Made by a program: the position numbers and the translations under genes. A DNA stretch of 64,000 bases, from the NCBI GenBank assembly GCA_964417895.1, contig CAYQJS010000007.1, positions 62,001 to 126,000 on the forward strand, given 5' to 3'. The notes under the pieces were generated by a model. That model saw nothing but the letters and a program-made list of their open reading frames with translations. It had not been told where the DNA came from and did not search any database. This DNA is from CAYQJS01 sp964417895. Lineage in GTDB: Bacteria > Chloroflexota > UBA6077 > SHYK01. Shown here piece after piece: positions 42,738-50,999 of this stretch. The stretch's first letter is position 1. The number at the start of each line of letters is the position of its first letter.

Positions 42738-43468
42738 TCATCTCCCCCATTGGCGAGTCTGCTGATCGCGTCTTCCAGCTTGATCTGCCCTGTGTAGAGC
42801 GCACGCCCCACGATAGCCCCGGCGGCTCCTATCGTCCGGATCGCCACCAGGTCATCGATACTAGCCACCCCGCCCGAGGCCAGCACCGCGAAGCTGGCTC
42901 GCTCCACGATCTCCGCTAGCGTCCCGACATTCGGACCTTGCAGGATTCCATCCCGCCCGATGTCCGTGTAGAGGCCCCAACGCACCCCAAGCGCGTTCGC
43001 CCGGTCTACCAGGTCATCGGTCGCCACCGCCGAAGTCCTGGTCCAGCCTTCGGTGGCAATGCGACCGTCGCGCGCATCGATGCCAACAACGAGGCCGTCG
43101 CCGAGTCGTCGCCGCAGCTCGACCACCCACTGAGGCCGTGTGAGCAGCGCCGTGCCTAGCACAACGCGGTCTGCACCAGCGTGCAGGGCGTCCTCAATGG
43201 CCGCGTCGTCGCGCAGCCCGCCTCCGAACTGGAGCGTCGCCCGGGTGGCGGCTCGAATGTCTCGGAGCGCCCCCAGATTGGCGGGGCGCCCGCTGCGAGC
43301 GCCATCGAGGTCCACGACGTGGATCACCGCGGCGCCCGCGGCCGTCCAGGCCTCAGCGACGGCCGCGGGATCGTCGTCGTAGATGGTTTCGCGCGCGAAG
43401 TCGCCTTGCACCAGGCGCACACATTTGCCGGCACGCAGGTCTATGGCTGGGATGACGTCGAAGCCCAT
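42731..43468 (-). CDS. hisA: Phosphoribosylformimino-AICAR ribotide isomerase HisA
   Basis: A 245-residue barrel enzyme for the Amadori step of histidine synthesis. The N-terminal VIPAIDLRAGKCVRLVQGDF has the catalytic Asp, TLQFGGGLRDD is the first phosphate site, GLYTDIGRDGIL holds the second catalytic Asp region, and VLASGGVASIDDL the second phosphate site. ATG 43468 lies 28 bases inside hisH, so its ribosome site is within that gene. Standard length. Confidence 0.96.
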   Translation of the reverse strand: MGFDVIPAIDLRAGKCVRLVQGDFARETIYDDDPAAVAEAWTAAGAAVIHVVDLDGARSGRPANLGALRDIRAATRATLQFGGGLRDDAAIEDALHAGADRVVLGTALLTRPQWVVELRRRLGDGLVVGIDARDGRIATEGWTRTSAVATDDLVDRANALGVRWGLYTDIGRDGILQGPNVGTLAEIVERASFAVLASGGVASIDDLVAIRTIGAAGAIVGRALYTGQIKLEDAISRLANGGDEC

Positions 43469-44067
43469 TCCACGAAATTCCGATAGAGCTGGAGCCCCGT
43501 CTTGCCGCTCTTCTCCGGGTGGAACTGCGTGCCAAATACGTTGTTCTGAGCGAGAGCGCTTGGGAACAAGCCCGCATAGTCGGTCACGCCAGCGACGATC
43601 CCAATGTCCTCGGGATCCACGACGTACGAGTGCACGAAATAGCAGTACGCGTTATCGGGAATATCGCGCCACACGGGATGGGGGAGGCGCTGGCCGACGG
43701 CATTCCATCCCATGTGGGGCACCTTAACGCCGCCATCGAGGCGGCGCACTTTTCCGCGCACCACCCCGAGACATGGCTGCCCACCGTCCTCGTCCGACCA
43801 TTCCATCAAGACTTGCATGCCCATGCACACACCCAGGAAAGGTCGGCCCGACTCGATGTAGCGGCGCACGGCGTCATCCAGGCCGTGCAGGCGCAGCGCC
43901 CGCATGATCTGCCCCGCCGCTCCCACACCTGGAAGGACCAGCGCGCGAGCCTCGGCAACTTCGCACGGCTCGCTCGTCACGAGTGGAGAATGGCCAAGCG
44001 CAGCCAGCGCCTTGGCCACGCTCCGCAAATTACCGGCCCCGTAGTCGATCACCACCAGGTCGTACAT
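43441..44067 (-). CDS. hisH: Imidazole glycerol phosphate synthase glutaminase subunit HisH
   Basis: A 208-residue class I glutamine amidotransferase that feeds ammonia to HisF. The nucleophile Cys is in FLGVCMGMQVL (about residue 82). The His and Glu of the triad are in FGTQFHPEKSG (about 188-191). The N-terminal VIDYGAGNLRSV is typical. It is the first his gene here and begins one base after the prfB stop, so the his genes are probably transcribed with prfB. Confidence 0.97.
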   Translation of the reverse strand: MYDLVVIDYGAGNLRSVAKALAALGHSPLVTSEPCEVAEARALVLPGVGAAGQIMRALRLHGLDDAVRRYIESGRPFLGVCMGMQVLMEWSDEDGGQPCLGVVRGKVRRLDGGVKVPHMGWNAVGQRLPHPVWRDIPDNAYCYFVHSYVVDPEDIGIVAGVTDYAGLFPSALAQNNVFGTQFHPEKSGKTGLQLYRNFVEWASTSSQP

Positions 44068-44068
44068 A

Positions 44069-45179
44069 TCAGCCGGGCCCCGCCCCGTCGACGGACCACG
44101 TGAGATACGCGCTCATGAAGCCATCCAGATCGCCGTCGAGCACCCCTGTCGGATCACTGGATTCATGTCCCGTCCGCAAGTCCTTGACGAGATTGTAGGG
44201 ATGGACAACGTACGACCGTATCTGGTTGCCCCACCCCGCCTCGACGTGCTGGCCGCGCAGCTGGAGGCGCTCGGCCTCACGGCGCTCGGCTTCGATTACC
44301 AGCAGCTTCGCGCGCAAGATCCGCATCGCCGTCTCTCGGTTCTGAAGCTGGGAGCGCTCAGTCTGGCAGGTCACGACGATGCCGGAGGGGACATGAGTCA
44401 GCCGCACCGCGCTGCTGACCTTGTTAACATTCTGGCCGCCTGGCCCACCGGAGCGATAGGCCTCGAACTTGACGTCCTCCGGATCGATCTTCACGTCGGC
44501 GCCGATCTCCACGTCAGGCAATACCTCTACCAGCGCAAATGAGGTATGCCTGCGATGGCCGGCGTCGAAGGGCGACTGGCGCACGAGACGATGCACACCG
44601 CGCTCCGACTTCAGATACCCGAAGGCGTACGGCCCGGTCAGCTCGACCGTCACGCTCTTGATTCCAGCCTCCTCCCCGGTGGACAGATCGTAGGTCTCCG
44701 TGGCGAATCTCCGACGCTCGGCCCACCGCAGATACATCCGAAGGAGCATCTGAGCCCAGTCCTGCGCATCGGTGCCGCCTGCCCCGGCGCTGATCGCGAG
44801 GATGGCGCTGGCGCGATCGTAGGGCCCCGAAAGCGTGAGCTGAAACTCGAGGCCATCGAGCTGCTTCTTCATCTCGGGCAGGTCCGCCAAAATGTCGGCG
44901 GCTACCGCCCTGTCGTCTTCATCGGCAGCGAGCTCGAGCAGCCCATGGGCCTCATCGAGTCGGTCACGCAGGGACTCCCAGGGGGCTAGCTCGGCGCGGA
45001 GGTCGGACAGATGCTTCAGGACCGACTGTGCGCGTTCGGAGTCGTCCCATAGGGAAGGGGCTGCGGCCTCCTGGTCCAGCGTCGCGATCTGCTGGCGTTT
45101 GCCGGGCTCGTCAAAGGCGCACCAGCAGGTCGGCCAGGCGCTCGCGCAGCGCCGCCACCTCGCCGCTAATATCCTGCAT
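44069..45179 (-). CDS. prfB: Peptide chain release factor RF2 with programmed +1 frameshift
   Basis: The gene reads from ATG 45179 for 22 codons to CTT, meets an in-frame TGA at 45113-45111 and continues in the +1 frame to 44069, for about 369 residues. The shift site CTTTGAC (45116-45110) is the classic RF2 autoregulation signal: low RF2 favours the shift at its own UGA. The usual AGGGGG a few bases upstream is weak here (CTGGTGCGC). Downstream are the stop-recognition SPF in VRQSPFDAGHRR and the GGQ in GGPGGQNVNKV. It decodes UGA and UAA. Confidence 0.95.
45110..45116 (-). promoter_or_regulatory. prfB: prfB programmed frameshift site
   Basis: CTTTGAC, with the UGA in frame at codon 23 and the downstream reading frame continuous in +1 (LDEPGKRQQIATLDQEAAA). 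Confidence 0.93.
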
Positions 45180-45262
45180 GATGCATGCCCCCGATACGAA
45201 TCGCGTGCGGTGCCGTACCCACACCACAGCCGCCTTGCCTTATGTTAGCACACGGCTTTTCC

Positions 45263-45291
45263 TTGACACCGACGCTTGCTTTGTTTAGCCT
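45263..45291 (+). promoter_or_regulatory. Candidate promoter for the lipid cluster
   Basis: Perfect TTGACA (45263-45268), 17-base spacer, weak -10 TAGCCT (45286-45291), about 95 bases before the acyltransferase start. Confidence 0.4.
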
Positions 45292-45386
45292 TTAGCCACC
45301 CTCTAGGCAGGAAGATCACCCCTCCCGCTTACCGCAGACCTGGTGAAGGAGCGTCCGTTGGGGAAAGTCCGCGTGGAAGCCACCAA

Positions 45387-46268
45387 ATGATCTACTGGCT
45401 CCACCGCATCGTCGCTCCGTTATGCCAATGGGTGCCCCTTCGGTTCTCGTATTCGGTCGCAGCGTTCATTGGCTGGCTCGCCTTCTTCCTGTTTCCCGAC
45501 AAGCGGGCGAATGCGATCCGGAATATGTCTCGCGTGCTCGGTCCCGACGCCAGGCCGCGGCAAGTGCGGAGGCTGGCGCATCGGGCGTTCGTGAACTACG
45601 CCAAATACCTGGTCGACATGATGCGCCTGCCCGACATCGGGCCCGCGGAGCTTGAGCGGCGCGTAACGGTGAACGGCTGGGAGAATCTCGTCGAGGCCAT
45701 TGACGAAGGAGACGGGCTCATTTTTGTGGGGGGCCACATTGGGAACTCCGACCTCGCGGCTGCCGTGCTCGCCGGTCGTGGCTTCCCCGTACACGTGATC
45801 GCCGAGCAGCTGCACCCGCCACGGTGGGACGCCTTAGTGCAGGCGGCGAGGACGGCGGTCGGCCTGCGAGTGATACCGCTCGGCTCCAGCGCCTTGCGCC
45901 TGCTGCGCGTTCTCCGCCAGAAGGAGATCCTCGCATTCTTGATCGACCGCCCGGTCGAGGACCAGGGAGTCACTGTGAGGTTCTTTGGCCGCACCACCAC
46001 GGTCCCGGCGGGAGCCGCGGCGCTGGCCCTTCGCTCCAACGCCCGCATCCTCGGCGCCTACATCGTCCGGTCCGGCAACGAGTACATCGCCCACATCTCG
46101 CCAGCCATCCGACCCCCGCTGACCGGGGATATGCCAGCCGACTTGCAAGCGCTCACGCAGGCCTTGTTCGACTGGCTCGAGGGCATTATCAAGCAGTATC
46201 CGGACCAATGGTTCATGTTCCGCCCGATGTGGCCGGCAGCAGGGGACAGAGTGACAGGGAATATTTAA
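45387..46268 (+). CDS. LpxL/HtrB-like (PI-mannoside-type) acyltransferase 1
   Basis: A 293-residue membrane-associated acyltransferase of the lysophospholipid/HtrB family. An N-terminal hydrophobic segment (FSYSVAAFIGWLAFFLFP) is followed by the catalytic HxxxxD motif in GGHIGNSDLAA (about residues 118-127), then AFLIDRPVEDQGV and FFGRTTTVPAG, which hold the acyl acceptor site. ATG 45387 has a modest GGAAG upstream; GTG 45375 is an alternative. With the next three genes it resembles the mycobacterial PI-mannoside cluster, so it may acylate a glycosylated phospholipid rather than lipid A. Confidence 0.85.
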   Translation: MIYWLHRIVAPLCQWVPLRFSYSVAAFIGWLAFFLFPDKRANAIRNMSRVLGPDARPRQVRRLAHRAFVNYAKYLVDMMRLPDIGPAELERRVTVNGWENLVEAIDEGDGLIFVGGHIGNSDLAAAVLAGRGFPVHVIAEQLHPPRWDALVQAARTAVGLRVIPLGSSALRLLRVLRQKEILAFLIDRPVEDQGVTVRFFGRTTTVPAGAAALALRSNARILGAYIVRSGNEYIAHISPAIRPPLTGDMPADLQALTQALFDWLEGIIKQYPDQWFMFRPMWPAAGDRVTGNI

Positions 46269-46289
46269 GCCTGTCGCCTATAACCTTCC

Positions 46290-47219
46290 ATGCTGACGTA
46301 TCTTCTCTGGGCGCTCACGGCGCGGCTTGCCCCGCGAGTGCCTCAGCGCCTTCAGGCGGTGCTCGGCGCGGCAGGCGGCACCCTCGCGTACCTTCTCAAC
46401 CGGCGTGCCCGTGCGGCGGTGCTCCGCAACTTTGCCGTCATCTGCCCTGACTTGACGGAGCGCGAGCGACGCCGTCTCGCCATACGAACATTCGTCCACG
46501 CCGCGTGGAGTTACCTCGAGCTGTTCGTCCTCGCCCACACGAGTCCAGAGGAGCTCCGCGCGGCCTATCAGATCTCGGGTTGGGAGCACCTGGACGCGGC
46601 CCTCGCCGACGGACGCGGGGTCATCATGGTGACAGCGCACGTTGGCGCTCCTTCGGTGACAGGCCAACTCGTTGCATTGCACGGTGTGCAAGCCAATGTT
46701 GTCGTCGAGCCGATGCGCCCTGCCGCGCTTCACCGCCTGATCAACCACCTGCGTGGCGCCTTCGGGATCCGCACGTTAGCCATTGACGGATCCACGGTGC
46801 GGCACATCGTCGCCGCCCTCCGGCGCAACGAAGTCGTCGGCATTCTGGCCGACCGCGACGTGGCGGGCTCAGGGGAGATCCTCCCCTTCTTCGGCCGGCC
46901 TACGCGGGTCACCACGGCCGCGGCAACCCTCGCGCGCCGCACAGGCGCCAGCGTTGTCCCCGCGATTGCGTTTCGGACACGCGCCTTCCACGGCGTGGGC
47001 CGGATCGAGCCATCGGTTGAGATCCCATCGACCAGCAGTCCTGCCGACGACGCTCGCGCAGGCACCCTGCGCATCCTCGATAGGATCGAGCGCGTCGTAC
47101 GCGAGCACCCTGAGCAGTGGGTCGTGTTTTCCGACGTCTGGCCGCCAGACGTCGAGAAGAGCGCGGAGGACACTCAACGTTCGAGTACAATCCGGGGGGC
47201 GTCGGGCCCGGGAACGTAG
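46290..47219 (+). CDS. LpxL/HtrB-like acyltransferase 2
   Basis: A 309-residue paralogue of the gene before it, 21 bases downstream. The family order is kept: LLWALTARLAPRVPQRLQ, a catalytic His in VTAHVGAPSVTGQ (about residues 113-121), GILADRDVAGSGEILPFFG and PTRVTTAAATLARR. The acid expected five residues after the His is a Ser here, so activity may be lost or changed. It may form a pair with the first enzyme or hold a binding role. No good SD is seen. Confidence 0.83.
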   Translation: MLTYLLWALTARLAPRVPQRLQAVLGAAGGTLAYLLNRRARAAVLRNFAVICPDLTERERRRLAIRTFVHAAWSYLELFVLAHTSPEELRAAYQISGWEHLDAALADGRGVIMVTAHVGAPSVTGQLVALHGVQANVVVEPMRPAALHRLINHLRGAFGIRTLAIDGSTVRHIVAALRRNEVVGILADRDVAGSGEILPFFGRPTRVTTAAATLARRTGASVVPAIAFRTRAFHGVGRIEPSVEIPSTSSPADDARAGTLRILDRIERVVREHPEQWVVFSDVWPPDVEKSAEDTQRSSTIRGASGPGT

Positions 47220-47259
47220 GGCCACCTGCCAACTGGGCGCCTGCCCGGGCGGGGAAGCC

Positions 47260-48516
47260 TTGAAGATTGCGCTCGTTTCCCCTTACGACTACGAGTACTT
47301 CGGCGGCGTGACCAGCCACATCACGCACCTGGCCCAGGAGTTCAAGCGGGCGGGCCACGAAGTACACATCATGGCGCCTTGCTCGAATGGCACGGCGGCC
47401 CACAGCCCCGTTCCGTTCCACCGTCTCGGCAGACCGGTCAGCTTTCCGGCCAACGGTTCGGTGGCTCGCATTGGCGTGGCTCCCCGTCTGAGCAGCGAGA
47501 TCAGCCAGATCCTCACCGCTCGCGGCTTCGATATCGTCCACCTCCATGAGCCGCTGCTCCCAGCGCTTCCGCTGGCCGTACTACGCGCCTCGCGTGCCAC
47601 CAACGTGGGCACGTTTCACGCATTCAGGCGCTCGAACGTCGCCTACTTTTACGGAAAGCCCATCCTGCGCTACTTCTTCGGCAAGCTCCACGGACGGATC
47701 ACCGTGTCCGAGTGCGCGCGCGACTTCGTTGCCGAGCACTTCCCGGGGGACTATCGCATCATCCCCAACGGCATCGACTTCGAGCGCTACAGCCAGCCCG
47801 CCCCTTCGATCGCTCGCTTCGCTGACGGCCGCCGCAACGTGCTCTTTGTTGGACGCCTGGAGAAGCGCAAGGGCCTCAGTCATCTCCTGCGCGCGTGGGC
47901 GCGCGTGCGGGCGGCGATCCCCGACGCGAGGCTCATCGTCGTCGGAGGCGGGAGCGGACTCAAGCACTACCGCTCCTTTGTGAGCTCGCGGGGCACCGAC
48001 GACATCGTCTTCGCGGGCCAGGTGACAGACGACGAGCTGCCCGCCTACTACCATTCCGCGCACGTTTTTTGCGCTCCGTCGACGGGCCAGGAGAGCTTCG
48101 GCATGGTCCTGCTGGAAGCCATGGCAGCCGGGAAACCCATCGTCGCGACCGACATCCCGGGCTACCACGAGGTCGTTGCGCATGGCGAGCAGGGCCTGCT
48201 CGTACCGCCGAAGGATGCCGACCGCCTGGCTGACGCGCTGATCCTGCTGCTCGGCGACGAGCAACTGCGCGAGCGAATGGGCGAGGATGGCCAGCGGAAG
48301 GCCCAGACGTACGACTGGCCCCGCGTGGCGGCGAAGGTTATGGACTACTACGTCGAGACGATCCACAGACGGCGGCTGCTGCGGGCTTTGAGGCGGCCGC
48401 GGTTTCGGCGAGTTCGCCGCGTCGCATCGGGCGTTGCGCGCCTGTGGGCGCGCCGCCCCGGCTTTCGTCGTGTGCGGCGAGTGGCCTCAGGCGTCGCTCA
48501 CTTGCTGGCACGGTGA
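47260..48516 (+). CDS. GT4 family glycosyltransferase (PimA/PimB-like)
   Basis: A 418-residue GT-B retaining glycosyltransferase. The N-terminal MKIALVSPYDYEYFGGVTSH-type start (here from TTG) binds the acceptor. The C-terminal NDP-sugar domain has VLFVGRLEKRKGLSHLLRAW, IVVGGGSGL and ESFGMVLLEAMAAGKPIVAT with the conserved EX7E. TTG 47260 follows GGGGAAG, and the resulting first residues match the family; the frame is open further upstream. The basic tail carries two copies of RFRRVRRVASGVA, perhaps for membrane contact. It probably adds a mannose-like sugar to a phospholipid. Confidence 0.87.
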   Translation: MKIALVSPYDYEYFGGVTSHITHLAQEFKRAGHEVHIMAPCSNGTAAHSPVPFHRLGRPVSFPANGSVARIGVAPRLSSEISQILTARGFDIVHLHEPLLPALPLAVLRASRATNVGTFHAFRRSNVAYFYGKPILRYFFGKLHGRITVSECARDFVAEHFPGDYRIIPNGIDFERYSQPAPSIARFADGRRNVLFVGRLEKRKGLSHLLRAWARVRAAIPDARLIVVGGGSGLKHYRSFVSSRGTDDIVFAGQVTDDELPAYYHSAHVFCAPSTGQESFGMVLLEAMAAGKPIVATDIPGYHEVVAHGEQGLLVPPKDADRLADALILLLGDEQLRERMGEDGQRKAQTYDWPRVAAKVMDYYVETIHRRRLLRALRRPRFRRVRRVASGVARLWARRPGFRRVRRVASGVAHLLAR

Positions 48517-49133
48517 GGCGAGGCGCACGCACCATCGTGGCATTGTGGCCCAGGCTGAAGGAACGCCTGCATTCCAGCGCCCTGCCCTTGGGCCACGCTA
48601 TCGGACGGCTGGGCATCAGCGCCAATGCCCTTACCCTGATCGGAGCGGCGCTCAACGTCCTCGCCGCTGGCATCGTGGCAGCTGGATGGATGACGCTTGG
48701 CGGAGTCGCCTTTCTCCTGGCCAGCGCATTCGATGCGCTGGACGGCGCCGTGGCGAGGGCGACGGGGAGCACCTCGGCTTTCGGCGCATTTCTCGACTCC
48801 GTCATGGACCGCTACTCTGAATCGGCCATGTTCATCGGTCTCCTCGTGGTGTTCACCTCCCGGAATCAGATTGACGTTGCCGTCGGCTGCTCGGTGGCCC
48901 TCGTGGGGTCGTTGCTGGTGAGCTACGCGCGAGCGCGAGCTGAAGGCCTCGGTGTGGACTGCGAGGTCGGGCTGCTGCAACGGCCGGAGCGGGTCCTTCT
49001 GCTCAGCGCGGGGCTCTTGCTCGGAGACGTGCTGCTGGTGCCCATGATCTGGGTGCTCGCATTCGTCACAAACGCCACGGTGGTCCAGCGCATCGTCCAC
49101 GTATGGCGCCGTCTGCGGCACCCAGCTATATAA
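48513..49133 (+). CDS. CDP-alcohol phosphatidyltransferase (phosphatidylinositol synthase-like)
   Basis: A 206-residue integral membrane enzyme. The full family motif DALDGAVARATGSTSAFGAF leads into LDSVMD, so all metal-binding Asp are present. About six helices follow the basic N-terminus. GTG 48513 overlaps the glycosyltransferase stop (GTGA). The polar headgroup acceptor is not shown by sequence alone. The gene order suggests PI phosphate synthase or an archaetidylinositol-like enzyme making the base for the glycosyltransferase. Confidence 0.87.
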   Translation: MRRGARTIVALWPRLKERLHSSALPLGHAIGRLGISANALTLIGAALNVLAAGIVAAGWMTLGGVAFLLASAFDALDGAVARATGSTSAFGAFLDSVMDRYSESAMFIGLLVVFTSRNQIDVAVGCSVALVGSLLVSYARARAEGLGVDCEVGLLQRPERVLLLSAGLLLGDVLLVPMIWVLAFVTNATVVQRIVHVWRRLRHPAI

Positions 49134-49144
49134 TTCCGCTGTTC

Positions 49145-49221
49145 GCCCCCCTAGCTCAGCCTGGATAGAGCGCCGGCCTCCGGAGCCGGAAGCGAGGGTT
49201 CAAATCCCCCGGGGGGTACCA
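49145..49221 (+). tRNA. tRNA-Arg (anticodon CCG)
   Basis: A 77-base cloverleaf with encoded CCA. The acceptor stem pairs GCCCCCC with GGGGGGT, the D arm has GCTC...GAGC, and the anticodon stem CCGGC/GCCGG encloses loop CTCCGGA, giving CCG. The T loop is TTCAAAT, with one A-C mismatch in the T stem. It reads CGG codons. Confidence 0.93.
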
Positions 49222-49231
49222 TCGCCGCGGC

Positions 49232-49294
49232 TGTCATGCTGAGCGACAGCGAAGCATCTGCTGGGAGATTCTTCGCCTTCGGCTCAGAATGACA
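49232..49294. repeat. TGTCATGCTGAG hairpin repeat, copy 4 (short)
   Basis: Begins TGTCATGCTGAGCGA and ends GGCTCAGAATGACA with AGCATCT and AGATTCTTCG inside. It follows the tRNA by 10 bases and may act as its terminator. Confidence 0.75.
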
Positions 49295-49303
49295 GGTTTT
49301 CGC

Positions 49304-49933
49304 TCAAAACTCGAGCCTCTCGCGCTCCGCGCGCAGCAGCGCCACTGCTTGGCTGATCTTCTCCCGGTTCTCAGGCAGGTTGGCCCATCGGCTGACGCCT
49401 GATGAATGCGGGAACGGGATCGCAGCGCGCCCGTCCCACTCGAACCTGCGTCCCACTGCCTCGTTCAGCGAGAGCGGACCGAGAAACGCCCGAATCGCCA
49501 TCGCGCCCACCAGCACGAGCACGTCCGGGTCCACAGCTTCGATCTCCTCCTCGAGGAACGGCCGGCATAGCGCTATTTCCCTGGCGGACGGCGCACGATC
49601 CCCGTTCCCCGAGGCGCTCGGCCCCGGAAAACAGCGCGTAAGCGACGTGAGCCACCCGGCCGACAGGTACGGCCACTTGTGCGCATCCCCCGACATGAAA
49701 CCCGCCGCCTGGAACCAACCGGCCAAGGTTTTCCCAGCCGGGCCCGCGAAATGGATGCCCTCGCGGTGTGTCACCGGACCGGGGGCCTGGCCGATCACCA
49801 TGACACGCGCATCGCGCGGGGTCAGCGTGATCGGCCTTGCCTCAGCGAGGAGGCCAGCAGCCTGGCAGGCGCGGCAGGCTTGTACGCGCGCCATGACCCG
49901 CGCGAGGCGACCGACGTCGGTCTTTCGAGTCAA
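49304..49933 (-). CDS. Uracil-DNA glycosylase family protein (iron-sulfur type)
   Basis: A 209-residue UDG superfamily protein. Motif 1 is VMVIGQAPGPVTHREGIHF (about 44-62), motif 2 HSSGVSRWANL near the C-terminus. Cys at CRACQ, TRCFPG and ALCRPF are placed as the four ligands of the 4Fe-4S cluster of family 4/5 enzymes. It removes uracil or other deaminated bases. Motif 2 with HSSG rather than HPSP favours the family 5-like branch. Divergent from panB. Confidence 0.87.
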   Translation of the reverse strand: MTRKTDVGRLARVMARVQACRACQAAGLLAEARPITLTPRDARVMVIGQAPGPVTHREGIHFAGPAGKTLAGWFQAAGFMSGDAHKWPYLSAGWLTSLTRCFPGPSASGNGDRAPSAREIALCRPFLEEEIEAVDPDVLVLVGAMAIRAFLGPLSLNEAVGRRFEWDGRAAIPFPHSSGVSRWANLPENREKISQAVALLRAERERLEF

Positions 49934-50025
49934 CGGACAACTCCCAGGTTCTCGCCGGCGGACAGTTACAATATCGCCGGGCGAGCATCGCGCGCTCGAC
50001 CGCGCGCGATGCCCCAGCGAGCTGG

Positions 50026-50952
50026 ATGATGCGCCTCACGGTTCCTCAGATTCTCGATATGGCAAAGCGCGGCGAGCGCATCGCCATGATCACCGCATAC
50101 GACTATCCCTCGGCTCAGCTCGTCGACGCGGCGGGTATTCCTATCATCCTGGTGGGTGACAGCGTTGGAAATACGGTGCTGGGCTACGGGAGCACCATCC
50201 CCGTCACGATGGACGAGATGGTCCATCATGCGGCGGCCGTGGTGCGCGGGAGCAGCAATGCGCTCGTCGTCGGAGACATGCCGTTCATGTCGTATCAAGC
50301 CCTCGACAGCGAGGCGATGCGCAACGCCGGCCGGTTTCTCAAGGAGGCTGGCTGCCAGGCCATCAAGCTGGAGGGTGGCCGGATGGTCACGCCGTTGGTC
50401 CGCAAGATGGCCGGCTATGGCATTCCTGTGATGAGCCACATCGGCCTCACACCGCAGTCCTATCACCGCCTCGGGGGCCATCGGGTCCAGGGCCGAACCG
50501 CCGAGCAGGCCAGGGCGCTCCTTGAGGATGCGCTCGCCCTCGAAGACGCCGGCGCGTTCTCCATCGTCCTCGAGCTTATTCCTGCCCAGGTAGCCCGTCT
50601 GATCTCCGAGCGCCTCGAGATCCCGACGATTGGCATCGGCGCAGGGCCTTACTGCGACGGCCAGGTCCAGGTTCTCCACGATCTGCTGGGCCTCTTCCCG
50701 TCGCTTCATTTCCGCCACGCCAAACGCTACGCGGAGCTGGGCGAGGCGATCGAGTCGGCCGTCCGCGCCTACATCGAAGAGGTCCAAACTGGCGCGTTCC
50801 CTACGGAAGCGCACAGCTTTAGCATGAGCGCCGACGAGGAGGCGCACCTCCAGGAGATCGGCTCCCCGGACGGTCACGAAGCCCAGGCCGGTGCCGCCGG
50901 TGACGCAGCAGTCCAGGAACAAGGCCCAGAGAACCTCGGCGTTCGACCATGA
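50026..50952 (+). CDS. panB: 3-methyl-2-oxobutanoate hydroxymethyltransferase PanB
   Basis: A 308-residue enzyme that makes ketopantoate from 2-oxoisovalerate and methylenetetrahydrofolate for CoA synthesis. Blocks MITAYDYPSAQLVDAAGI, VGDSVGNTVLGY, KLEGG, PVMSHIGLTPQ and GIGAGPYCDGQVQVLHD are all intact; metal ligands Asp are in AYDYPS and VGDSVG. The last 45 residues (from about AFPTEAHSFSMS) extend past the usual core and end in a low-complexity acidic tail. Start ATG 50026 or 50029; the SD is weak. It is followed by panC after 47 bases. Confidence 0.96.
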   Translation: MMRLTVPQILDMAKRGERIAMITAYDYPSAQLVDAAGIPIILVGDSVGNTVLGYGSTIPVTMDEMVHHAAAVVRGSSNALVVGDMPFMSYQALDSEAMRNAGRFLKEAGCQAIKLEGGRMVTPLVRKMAGYGIPVMSHIGLTPQSYHRLGGHRVQGRTAEQARALLEDALALEDAGAFSIVLELIPAQVARLISERLEIPTIGIGAGPYCDGQVQVLHDLLGLFPSLHFRHAKRYAELGEAIESAVRAYIEEVQTGAFPTEAHSFSMSADEEAHLQEIGSPDGHEAQAGAAGDAAVQEQGPENLGVRP

Positions 50953-50999
50953 GGCCCTGGGCATCCGCTAGCGGCGTATTCCCTCAGCGGTAGGTCCTC

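Noticed and set aside
45355..45386. GGGGAAAGTCCGCGTGGAAGC resembles the conserved start of RNase P RNA.
   Set aside because: The match is about 15 bases, lacks the rest of the P4 and other conserved parts, and runs directly into a well-supported coding sequence.
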